Shown here: positions 51,166 through 60,268 of the stretch, one piece after another
How positions within the stretch are numbered: the stretch's first letter is position 1
How the letters are laid out: each line of letters opens with the position of its first letter
NCBI GenBank assembly: GCA_002482845.1
Contig: DLGT01000112.1
Span: 62,001-126,000, forward strand
Reading direction: 5' to 3'
Source: Saprospiraceae bacterium UBA7687
GTDB lineage: Bacteria; Bacteroidota; Bacteroidia; Chitinophagales; Saprospiraceae
Length of the DNA: 64,000 nucleotides
Notes under the pieces: model-generated
Databases searched by the model: none
Told to the model about the DNA's origin: nothing
Seen by the model: only the letters and a program-made list of their open reading frames with translations
Program-made: the position numbers and the translations under genes

Positions 51166-54100
51166 TTATAATCCACTTGGATCAAACTTCCTTCCTACGC
51201 CAAACCACTTTATGGTTCTCTCTTCACCATATTCAGGTGCTGAAATATGAATCAAGTAAACACCACTGGCAACAGGTATTTCTTTGAAGTTTTTCATATC
51301 CCACTCCAGATCTGGGTAAACTTGTGAAGTAGATGTCGGTCTACCACCACCAGCTAAAATTGCTTCTCGTTCATCTCTATTATATTGTCTGATAAAACTA
51401 CCATCAATACTATATATTGTAACCGTCGCTTTAGCTGGTAAATTTGTAATTTTCACGACATTCGTGAACTGATTTGTCTCGTATGCACTGTAAGCATAAT
51501 ATGGATTAGGTACTACGTTTACATTCTCTAAAGCACCTATATATTCATCTTGTGTTGCAAGCTGCTTGGACTCCGCATTTCTAAATTCAAATTCATAAAC
51601 TGGAAGATCACCATCTGTTTCACATTCTCTCTCTCTTTCTATATTATATCTTCTAGATGATCCATATGGATTGCTGACTCTCAATTTAACAGTCAAATCA
51701 TTAGGAATAAGCCCTTTATCAAGTGGCAATAAAGGTGCACTACTCACTCCTATAGGGAATGAAGTCCAAGTAATTGCAGCACCAACTTTGCCTCTATTAA
51801 GGTTACTTGCAGTAGCACCAGTAGATGTTCTTGTCAATCTAGGAGCAAAAGAAGCACAACCATCATATTCTTGTCTAGTTACGTATATATAGTGCTGTCC
51901 GCCTCCAACAAAAGACTCAAGTTTATTTGTGAAGAATAATTCCCCTGTAACTGGATCTCTTAATATAAACTCTTCAATAACTGTTTGTGATGATGGGTTA
52001 AATATCAAATCACCGCCTATAGGGTTTTCTCCGTCTAGAAAGTTTTTCATATTAACAATCGAATCTCCAAAAGTAAATGTACTATCTCTGTAAACACTAC
52101 TCTCACCAAAAAATATATTCAGTCTCTTTCCAGTTTCGACATCAACAGCGTAACCTGGGAAATAACTAAATCCTTCTGTTCCATCATTTAATAATTCCCC
52201 GTTTTTACCAATTGATGGGGCCTTCCTTAATTCGAAATTCTTTCGACCACCAACTGTGGAAACATCATCAAACGTAGGTTCAGTACTTTCCACAACTATA
52301 CATTTACTCCACTTCGACTTATCAGATGTAAAAACAATATCCACATTATTCAAATCTCTGAATCGTAAGCTATTAACAGAACTTCCTGTCAAAAAACTCA
52401 TTATCTCCTTAGCAGCAGGAGATAGATAAAAACTAGTGTTCTCTGCATCATTTGCCCATTTTGTGGACAAAAATGGTACAAAAAATCCATCTCCCATACG
52501 CGCTAGTGAAGAATTTTTATCTTGTGGCACACTTCTCACGAAGCTAAACTGATCTGTTATCGGATCATCTGTTCCATTACTTCCACCGTCCTTGTATGCA
52601 TTAAACCAAATTGGCCCACCTGCGTCTTTGTATTCTAATCTAGCGCCTACAGCACCATTAGGTCCTTCACCAGCTGCTCCAGCTTCGCTATTCAATGATA
52701 CGTTCAATGAATAACCATAGTTATTGACTATATACTCTTTTACTATTGCTAAAGGCTTAGCTTCAAAAATTACAACATTTGTCTCCAAATTGGTCAACTT
52801 CCATAATGCACCTGCATCAAAAGCACAAGTTGCTCTTGCAGTATTAAAATTACCTGTGATTTCTAGCCTGAATTTGCCGTCTCGAATTCTTAAAGGGTCT
52901 ACCACTTTAACGTCTATAGGACCAGCACCTTTTTTGTATAATACTTTACTGTTACCACTGCCATTAAACAATATTTCGTACATGCTATCGTCTATATCCA
53001 AGAATACACCAGGATTACCTTCTCCTGATAATCTTGTGATAGCAGGCCCATCACCGTAAGCTGCTTGTAACTGCTCGTAAACTATAGGTCTTGGTACAAA
53101 AGTATATGCGCCTCCACTTGGACCACCTACATTTCCTCTACCTTCCAAATAAGCACGTTTTTGACCCACTCCAGTTAATACGTCAAGTTTTTTCCAATTG
53201 TTATGAGCATAAGCCAATACTAAGAAGTGGTATGGTGTATGATTTATCAACCTTCTATTACCTAAAGCAAACTGATCTTCTGTGATTCTAAATGAATATC
53301 TTAGCCCTGCGTCTGCACCTGTAACTGTTTTAATAGGCGTCCATACAGTAGGTTCAGTATCCCCAAATGGATTAGTAGAACCTACCCAATTGTATATTTC
53401 TTTAATGCCATTTTTAACATCTACTTGTGCTATTTGTCTTGCCTTGGAAATATCTCCCAATTCTTGTGCCGTTACACTTGCATTTGCTAATTGGTATATT
53501 CTATATCCCTCAAATCTGTACAAACTATCAACATTCAAAGGAGCTTGTAAATCTACTTCAGCGTAAGATTCATCAAAATTATTTGATGATGCTGGGTCAT
53601 TTGATAACATCAAAATAAGCTCTTGGTCTAGCTCAACAGAAGTAATGTCTGGTGCATCTGGACCATCTGTAATGTCAAAACAATTGTCAAATAGTGCCTG
53701 TGCAATATCGTCTGCAAATCTCAATCTTGTCAAATCAGGACATGGATGTGGTACATCTGGAACAAATACAACACCCACAATCAACTCATTTTGAGCACCT
53801 GGCTGAAGTAATAGTGGACCTGTAGCTTGAAGTGTACGTCTGTCTCCAAAAGGAAGTCCTGCAGTACACATAGACCATCCAGCACCGTCATTTGGATCTC
53901 CAGGAAATGCATATCTAACAGTATCTGAACTTCCAGGATTGTATCCTGACCCTCCAAAAGTAAACGGAGTTTCATCTACCCAAAATCCTCTAATATAATT
54001 ATAGAAACCATCTTCTCTTCCTCTTTGAGGGTCACATTGACCTGGAGGGAAACTAGATCCAGGTAACCCACAATTTTCTGCATATGTAAATGAAGTCATT

Positions 54101-55320
54101 CCCAATTCTACCACAGTATCTTGTGAACCAGTATTTGGAATAGGCTCCAATAATATTGGATTACCATTTTCATCCAAAATTATATTACCATCATTATCTC
54201 TTTTAAAAACTTTTGGTCCTCTAGGTCCACGGAAATAATCCATTCCTAGTATTGGAATATTCTCCCCATAAGTATTAGTACCTTCACAAGACGATCCATT
54301 ACTACCGTCTACAGCATCTTGATTATATACAAATGCCAAAGATCTGTCAACATCACAACCGATATAATCATCTTGATAACAACCAAGATCTGGATCTATC
54401 CACATAGAAAAATAGCAATCTATAAGGTCTTCAGTTGCTTTATTTATCAACTTATATCTGTAGAAAGTCATATCATTGATCTCATCATTTGTAGAATATG
54501 CAAATGATTGAACCTGAACCTCCATCTGAATTTTATTTGGTCCAGATAATGTTTGTGCATTTCCATTATCATTATATATCCAAAAGACCATTTCATCAGG
54601 AATCAATTCTTTTGCCTTAACTAAATCAGTTGGCTCACAACCTCTAATATCTATTAATGGAAAATCACCATCACATGGATCATAAAGACCATCCCCAGCA
54701 TTATCCCAAAAAGCGCCTAATGTTTGATCAGGTAATTCAAAAGAATACTTTTCTTTCCAATATGGATTGCCTTGACCTGGCCAAAATCTAACATCTTCTG
54801 GTATGGAATCACACTCATATATAAAATCTGGGTCAGTTAGTGCCTTTATTATATTGTTATAGTGTCTTCTTACATCATCACCTTTCACAACAAAAAAACG
54901 ATCCCAATCTTTACAAACATCTGCAGATGTTGCACCATTTAGATCAAGAGGACCAGAGAAAAAATCGAATCCTTCAGATCTATAGGTTACAGCTGAAAGT
55001 CTGATGTTACCAGCTCTATCTTTTCCACCGATCCATACACCTCCTGCATATAGAGCAGATACTGGTAATTGTCCAGCTGCGGGTTTAGGAACAATATAGG
55101 CTGCTGTCGACCAAATATCACCACCCGTAAGTAACCTAGCCCTTACGTTATTGACTTGCATCTCAATTTGGTTAGTCGGCCTGACACAGTCGTTTCTCCA
55201 TGATGTCTGAGTGGTAACTGGTGCTTTACCATCTGGATATTCAGGCCCTTTTGCAAAAGCAATGGTTTGACCTAAAATCATGGTTATTATAAAAACAGAA
55301 AATATTTTATTGATTGTCAT
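51166..55320 (-). CDS. giant exported protein, likely type IX-associated
   Basis: A 1384-residue protein with a signal peptide (about 1-23, ending AFAKG). The body is a long series of beta-rich, Asp/Gly/Pro-rich segments with scattered Cys; no catalytic domain is clear. The last 110 residues read like a sorting/fibronectin-type end: VVPNPYYAYSAYE, TNVVKITNLPAKATVTIYSIDG and PVASGVYLIHISAPEYGEE, followed by a further GVGRKFDPSGL. This resembles the Por-secretion C-terminal domain but has extra residues past the usual last strand. It is probably exported to the surface through the type IX route, working with its TonB receptor and PorV neighbours. The precise role is unknown. Confidence 0.82.
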   Translation of the reverse strand: MTINKIFSVFIITMILGQTIAFAKGPEYPDGKAPVTTQTSWRNDCVRPTNQIEMQVNNVRARLLTGGDIWSTAAYIVPKPAAGQLPVSALYAGGVWIGGKDRAGNIRLSAVTYRSEGFDFFSGPLDLNGATSADVCKDWDRFFVVKGDDVRRHYNNIIKALTDPDFIYECDSIPEDVRFWPGQGNPYWKEKYSFELPDQTLGAFWDNAGDGLYDPCDGDFPLIDIRGCEPTDLVKAKELIPDEMVFWIYNDNGNAQTLSGPNKIQMEVQVQSFAYSTNDEINDMTFYRYKLINKATEDLIDCYFSMWIDPDLGCYQDDYIGCDVDRSLAFVYNQDAVDGSNGSSCEGTNTYGENIPILGMDYFRGPRGPKVFKRDNDGNIILDENGNPILLEPIPNTGSQDTVVELGMTSFTYAENCGLPGSSFPPGQCDPQRGREDGFYNYIRGFWVDETPFTFGGSGYNPGSSDTVRYAFPGDPNDGAGWSMCTAGLPFGDRRTLQATGPLLLQPGAQNELIVGVVFVPDVPHPCPDLTRLRFADDIAQALFDNCFDITDGPDAPDITSVELDQELILMLSNDPASSNNFDESYAEVDLQAPLNVDSLYRFEGYRIYQLANASVTAQELGDISKARQIAQVDVKNGIKEIYNWVGSTNPFGDTEPTVWTPIKTVTGADAGLRYSFRITEDQFALGNRRLINHTPYHFLVLAYAHNNWKKLDVLTGVGQKRAYLEGRGNVGGPSGGAYTFVPRPIVYEQLQAAYGDGPAITRLSGEGNPGVFLDIDDSMYEILFNGSGNSKVLYKKGAGPIDVKVVDPLRIRDGKFRLEITGNFNTARATCAFDAGALWKLTNLETNVVIFEAKPLAIVKEYIVNNYGYSLNVSLNSEAGAAGEGPNGAVGARLEYKDAGGPIWFNAYKDGGSNGTDDPITDQFSFVRSVPQDKNSSLARMGDGFFVPFLSTKWANDAENTSFYLSPAAKEIMSFLTGSSVNSLRFRDLNNVDIVFTSDKSKWSKCIVVESTEPTFDDVSTVGGRKNFELRKAPSIGKNGELLNDGTEGFSYFPGYAVDVETGKRLNIFFGESSVYRDSTFTFGDSIVNMKNFLDGENPIGGDLIFNPSSQTVIEEFILRDPVTGELFFTNKLESFVGGGQHYIYVTRQEYDGCASFAPRLTRTSTGATASNLNRGKVGAAITWTSFPIGVSSAPLLPLDKGLIPNDLTVKLRVSNPYGSSRRYNIERERECETDGDLPVYEFEFRNAESKQLATQDEYIGALENVNVVPNPYYAYSAYETNQFTNVVKITNLPAKATVTIYSIDGSFIRQYNRDEREAILAGGGRPTSTSQVYPDLEWDMKNFKEIPVASGVYLIHISAPEYGEERTIKWFGVGRKFDPSGL

Positions 55321-55346
55321 AATAATTTATTTAATTATTTACAAAT

Positions 55347-58300
55347 TTAAAAGTCAACGATAACACCTACATACATACGTCTAGGTAAAGTAAAATTACC
55401 AGGAGCGTTCATTCTCCATGCATATGCATCTAAAAAGGCCTGTAAATCTCTACCTGTATTAACAACACTTCTAATGTTATCTTGACCTAAACTTGATTCC
55501 AAGAATCCGTCATTTCTAGGGTCATTTGAATATTTATAAAGATCAATTACATTTAAAGTATTGAATACGTTCTGAACTCTGAAGTATGCATTGAACCATA
55601 ATTTTTTACCATTTTCCTTATCACCACTTATAGAAACTGGAAATCTTTTTTGGATATTAAGATCTGCTGAAAAATTCCAAGGAAGTCTTGCCCCATTTAT
55701 CGATCCAGCAAAACCTGAACCTCCAAATGATTGTGGCGTTGTGTTTCTAGTGTATGGAGCACCAGAAACCAAGAATGTGGTAAGGTTTATACCAAACTCT
55801 TCAAAAATATTAATATTTCCAATTTTTGGACCATTATATTCTTTTCCAGAACCATATCTGTAATCAATTACAGTTGTAATTCTATGACGCTCATCAAATG
55901 ACAATGGAATAAGGTTTCTAATAGGGCCTCTATTGTTTACACCATTCGAAGAGTTGGCATCACTACCAGAACCATCTGCAAATTGTAATGTGTAAGTTGC
56001 ATTGATCTCAAGGTTATTTGTACGTCTTCTATCTAATGTAAATGAAAAACCTTTTACAGTACCAAAATCCAAATTATCAAACATCTTGTAAGAGTTTAAT
56101 GGACTAGCTACATTTGTAAATACCCTTTGTTGTACCAAATCTTTCATTTCCTTATAATATGCAGATACTTTGAGTGCCATGGATTCTGCTACTTTTTGCT
56201 GGAAACCTACTTCATAATCCACCGTTCTTACTGGCTTAAGATTAGGATTATTTAATGCCGCTCCATTTGGATTTATTCTACTTACATCTTGGAAGAAATA
56301 AAAGTCAAGCGCAGATGCAAAAGCATTGGATGGAGGTCTTTGATAAAGTACATCATAATGCGCGAAGAAACCTGCATCGTCAGAAATAGGGAATGAAAAT
56401 GCCAAACGTGGCATAAAATTAAGTTGTGGTTTGTAATCATCAAATGACCAGTTGGAATCAAATCCTTCTTTTTGGATATCAATTTGTCCTCCTTGTCTTG
56501 TTTGCTCACCCGTCACAAGATCTTTTCCTGCATATGAAGGAAAGACAAGTCCGCCATTATATATAACATTACCTCCTGATACTGCTGTTCCATTAGGTAA
56601 AAACCATTGATCACCACTTCTGAAAGCCACTAAGTTGTCTGACTCCTCTGAAGCTATATAAACTTTATAATCATCGCCAACAGAAGTTGGTTTAGGTACA
56701 CCTATTCTAGTATAATAATCTTTTGCACTTTCAATTTCATATAATGCATAAGGATCTTTTAATACCTTAGTATTTGCATCAAAATAATCTACTCTTAATC
56801 CTAATCTAAAAATGATGTCTTTGTAAGAAAATTTATCTTGTAAAAAGAATGCACCATAGATTGGTTGTTGAGGAGCTACCACAAATGAACGTTTACCTGA
56901 AGCATCTCTACTCGTAAAGAAATCTTCAAATCTAACATCAGTACCTAGTTTATTACCCAAATAATCAAATCCTGAATAAGATACCAAATCTCTCAAAATT
57001 AACTCTTCTGAAGAAAACATATCTAGCCTAAATTGACTCGGGTCAATATCCCAAACATTGATGTACTCATCATTTTGAAGGCCTTTTATATCTCTAATAC
57101 TTCTATAAAATTTACCATTTTCTACAGCCATTTCATTTACAGCTGGTGCATAAACATCTACCTCTTGAACAGTTCCATCTGGTAAAGTAATGCTCTCTTT
57201 ACGCAATACTTTAGATGTATTAAGACCTGCAATATGATTATTAGCTAACAACTCAGCTGTATTCCATAATCCGAAAGGATCTGCCGACCATGTTCTATTT
57301 ATACTTTGTTCGTATAATAAACCAAATTGAATATTATGTCTTCCTTTCTCAGAACCACCCGGTAAGAAGTCAAAACCCGTAACCAAGTTTAATGAATATA
57401 AATCATCATCTGTTTTTGAATTTCGATTATAAACTTGGCCAACATTAGAATAAAGATTATTCCAAGCTGTGTTTACGACACTATTTGTAAGACCATTTCT
57501 AGTGACTCCTCCCAATGATTGATAAGATCCCAATATTGGATTTATAGTAGGATTTAAAGTAAATTCTCCAATGTTTTCTCTATACCCTAAATGTGTAAAA
57601 CCTAAATCTGGATTCTCTCTATCAATTCCAAAGATTGGATCCCAAGTACGAAGTGTGCTTCCGTAATATCCATAATCAAATAAACGGTCTTCATGTCTTA
57701 CATCTTCTCTTCTTGTTGTTCCTTTTTGGTAACCAAGCGTTATTGTATATGAGAAGTTTCTTAAGTTACTACTTGAAGCTGCTTGATCTCCTTCTTCTGA
57801 TGAAGACCCTTGTTTTCCTAACTTGTGGGTAAATCTAAAATTTCCTCTGTAAGTATTAGAATATTCATAAGGATTGTTTACCCAATTCAATAAGCCCCAT
57901 GCTGTAGAAGGTGTAAATCTATTCTTTCTGTCATTATAATTACTAGATATTTGAATATCAATATTGTCAGAAAGTCTGATATCAAACCTTCCAGTAAGAT
58001 CCAAATCTATATTCTCATCATTGGGTCTTACTTTAAAAGGAGCACCTAGCTCATCGTTTCTGATTTCCTCTAGTGATGGGAAGGCCGTAGTACCAATATT
58101 ATAAGTTGGTTTTTGCTCTAATCTTCTTATGAGGTCTTCAGGAGCTCTATAAACACCTATAGCTGAAGGGTTATTATCTGCCACGTTTCTGTATTGTCCT
58201 GAAAAACGGTAACCTAAGATAGATTGACCTTCTTTATTTTTAATAATAGGCCCAGATATATTGCCACTTATTAAGTTATATCCAAACCCATCTACTGATT

Positions 58301-59003
58301 TTTCTAATTCCAAACTACCAGAAACTTTACTAGATGGTCCACGTGAAGTTAAGGAAATAACACCACCAGTAACATCTCCATATCTAGCCTCTATACCTCC
58401 AATCACTACTTGTAATTGTTCGATTTCAGACTGCGGTATCAAGTTACCCGTGACTCTCACTCCATCTAAGAAATACACTGTTTCATTAGCCCTAGATCCC
58501 CTGATAGAGATATCACCTCCATCACGAGATGAAATACCTGCTGAAGTAGCAGCTATGGCATTCACGTTTTTAGTAGGTAATGCTCTGATTTTTTCAGCTG
58601 TCACCGTGTTACCTTGAGTAGTATTATCAAATTCAATAAGTGGAACTTTAAATGCTCTGATTTCTACTCCTGAGATAACAATGGCATCACTGGATAAATC
58701 AAAATTAACTTTATTTGTTCTACCTGCTTTGATTACAATACCAGTTACTTTTTGTGTAGCATATCCTACGTAACTAGCTTCCATATCATATGTACCTGGT
58801 TGTACGTCAGATAAAAAGTAATTACCTTCCAGATCCGTTTCCGTACCTGTGATCAATACACCACCTCTGAAAAGTGCAATCGTACCAAAAAGAATTGGTT
58901 CACTTGACTCTTTGTCAATCACTTTACCTTCAATGGTGGTTTGGGCATTCATACCCGTCCATCCGATGATGAAAAACGCAATTATAAGTAATAATCTATT
59001 CAT
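55347..59003 (-). CDS. large TonB-dependent receptor of the export-type trio
   Basis: A 1218-residue outer-membrane receptor. A signal peptide (about 1-20) is followed by a carboxypeptidase-regulatory-like beta domain (TTIEGKVIDKESSEPILFGTIALF, about 22-110) and a plug (KNVNAIAATSAGISSRDGGDISIRGSRANETVYFLDGVRV near 145-185), then a very long barrel ending GNFTLPRRMYVGVIVDF. The barrel is longer than in the other receptor of this window (782 residues in all). It is first in an operon with the giant exported protein (26 bp after it) and a PorV-like protein. Its cargo is unknown. Confidence 0.92.
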   Translation of the reverse strand: MNRLLLIIAFFIIGWTGMNAQTTIEGKVIDKESSEPILFGTIALFRGGVLITGTETDLEGNYFLSDVQPGTYDMEASYVGYATQKVTGIVIKAGRTNKVNFDLSSDAIVISGVEIRAFKVPLIEFDNTTQGNTVTAEKIRALPTKNVNAIAATSAGISSRDGGDISIRGSRANETVYFLDGVRVTGNLIPQSEIEQLQVVIGGIEARYGDVTGGVISLTSRGPSSKVSGSLELEKSVDGFGYNLISGNISGPIIKNKEGQSILGYRFSGQYRNVADNNPSAIGVYRAPEDLIRRLEQKPTYNIGTTAFPSLEEIRNDELGAPFKVRPNDENIDLDLTGRFDIRLSDNIDIQISSNYNDRKNRFTPSTAWGLLNWVNNPYEYSNTYRGNFRFTHKLGKQGSSSEEGDQAASSSNLRNFSYTITLGYQKGTTRREDVRHEDRLFDYGYYGSTLRTWDPIFGIDRENPDLGFTHLGYRENIGEFTLNPTINPILGSYQSLGGVTRNGLTNSVVNTAWNNLYSNVGQVYNRNSKTDDDLYSLNLVTGFDFLPGGSEKGRHNIQFGLLYEQSINRTWSADPFGLWNTAELLANNHIAGLNTSKVLRKESITLPDGTVQEVDVYAPAVNEMAVENGKFYRSIRDIKGLQNDEYINVWDIDPSQFRLDMFSSEELILRDLVSYSGFDYLGNKLGTDVRFEDFFTSRDASGKRSFVVAPQQPIYGAFFLQDKFSYKDIIFRLGLRVDYFDANTKVLKDPYALYEIESAKDYYTRIGVPKPTSVGDDYKVYIASEESDNLVAFRSGDQWFLPNGTAVSGGNVIYNGGLVFPSYAGKDLVTGEQTRQGGQIDIQKEGFDSNWSFDDYKPQLNFMPRLAFSFPISDDAGFFAHYDVLYQRPPSNAFASALDFYFFQDVSRINPNGAALNNPNLKPVRTVDYEVGFQQKVAESMALKVSAYYKEMKDLVQQRVFTNVASPLNSYKMFDNLDFGTVKGFSFTLDRRRTNNLEINATYTLQFADGSGSDANSSNGVNNRGPIRNLIPLSFDERHRITTVIDYRYGSGKEYNGPKIGNINIFEEFGINLTTFLVSGAPYTRNTTPQSFGGSGFAGSINGARLPWNFSADLNIQKRFPVSISGDKENGKKLWFNAYFRVQNVFNTLNVIDLYKYSNDPRNDGFLESSLGQDNIRSVVNTGRDLQAFLDAYAWRMNAPGNFTLPRRMYVGVIVDF

Positions 59004-59120
59004 GCTCTGAATTTTTGATTATGTTAAAAATATCTTAAAAGTCCGCAATGTTAATGAATCTTAAACCTTCCGCAAAATTTTTGCTATATTTATATTCATT
59101 TATGTATCCACCGATACATT

Positions 59121-60065
59121 TTAACAATGTTTTCCTGCTTTGATTTTATTTAGTAATACACTTGCTATCAAAACCAATGATTCATTCGTCCATCCTGCAA
59201 TATGTGGTGACAAAATCACATTCTCAAAAGAATAAAGTCGTTCATACATCTTCTTTTCTTCTTCCGAATAAGTCTCTGGTTTTTCGTTTTCGAATACATC
59301 TAGACATGCTCCTCCTACTTTTTTTGAAACTAAAGCTTTGATAAGTGCCTTCGTATCTACTTGCTGTCCTCTAGATGTATTGGAAATGATCACACCATCT
59401 TTACAGCGTGATAAAAATTCTTGATTTACTAGATATTTGGTCTCCTCGGTCAATGGTAAATGTATTGAAATAATGTCCGATTCTCTGATTACAGTATCTA
59501 AATCTACCTTTTTTACAAAACGTAATGAAGCAGGATACTGCTCCCTATACTTGTCATAAGATATTACGTTAAGTCTCCATGGAGACAATTTTTCGGCAAA
59601 TGATGTCCCCGTATGACCCATTCCTATGATTCCTATGGTTTTTCCGCTTAATTCGACACCTCTATTTTTTTCTCTATTCCATTGAAAGTTTCTAACTTCT
59701 GAATCTGATCTAACTAGATTATTTAAAAGCCCTAAAATCATAGCAAATTCATGTTCAGATACAGCATTTCTATTTCCTTCTGGTGAATTATATACTGCAA
59801 TACCCTTACTTTTTGCATAGTTCACATCAATGATCTCAAGACCTGAACCTAACCTTCCTATAAAAAGAAGATTTGTCCCTTTGTCAATTCGACCTTGATC
59901 CAATATTATTTTGCTATTTATAATAATGCCATCATAGTTATGTATAATTTCGTCAAGCCTGTGGTTATCTACAGATGTGTCATAATCCACAATAAAACCT
60001 AATTCCTCTAGGCCTTTTGGGAGTATTTGGTGTACTTTATCTGTAATAAGAACTCTTTTGAGCAT
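59121..60065 (-). CDS. D-2-hydroxyacid dehydrogenase (NAD-dependent), phosphoglycerate dehydrogenase-like
   Basis: A 314-residue dehydrogenase. The NAD motif is GKTIGIIGMGHTGTSFAEKL (about 141-160). Catalytic residues are in SNTSRGQQVD (Arg), CLDVFENEKP (Glu) and ILSPHIAGWTNES (His-Ala/Gly pair). No C-terminal ACT domain is present, so it is not the regulated SerA form. The substrate could be 3-phosphoglycerate, glyoxylate/hydroxypyruvate or another 2-ketoacid. It lies upstream of the TonB receptor gene on the same strand, with about 117 bp between, and is divergent from carB. Confidence 0.9.
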   Translation of the reverse strand: MLKRVLITDKVHQILPKGLEELGFIVDYDTSVDNHRLDEIIHNYDGIIINSKIILDQGRIDKGTNLLFIGRLGSGLEIIDVNYAKSKGIAVYNSPEGNRNAVSEHEFAMILGLLNNLVRSDSEVRNFQWNREKNRGVELSGKTIGIIGMGHTGTSFAEKLSPWRLNVISYDKYREQYPASLRFVKKVDLDTVIRESDIISIHLPLTEETKYLVNQEFLSRCKDGVIISNTSRGQQVDTKALIKALVSKKVGGACLDVFENEKPETYSEEEKKMYERLYSFENVILSPHIAGWTNESLVLIASVLLNKIKAGKHC

Positions 60066-60208
60066 ATCAAATGATGGGGTTTGTGACTTTGACTTTTAAA
60101 AAGGACTGCGAAAATATGTAAATTTTTAATTCTCATGAGTAAAATCAATTAAATTTTTTCTAAGTATTAACTGATAAACTAAAATATAGAAATTCCAAGG
60201 ACCTAATA

Positions 60209-60240
60209 TTTGTCAATAGATAAATAATGTTTTACCTTTG
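60209..60240 (+). promoter_or_regulatory. promoter for carB
   Basis: TTTG (60209-60212) and TACCTTTG (60233-60240) are 20 bases apart, an excellent match to the Bacteroidota -33/-7 promoter. Transcription would begin near 60247, downstream of the ATG at 60227, so the MPRDNS start at 60269 must be the real one. Confidence 0.7.
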
Positions 60241-60268
60241 TGTCCCGATCAGAATATTTCCACTCATT

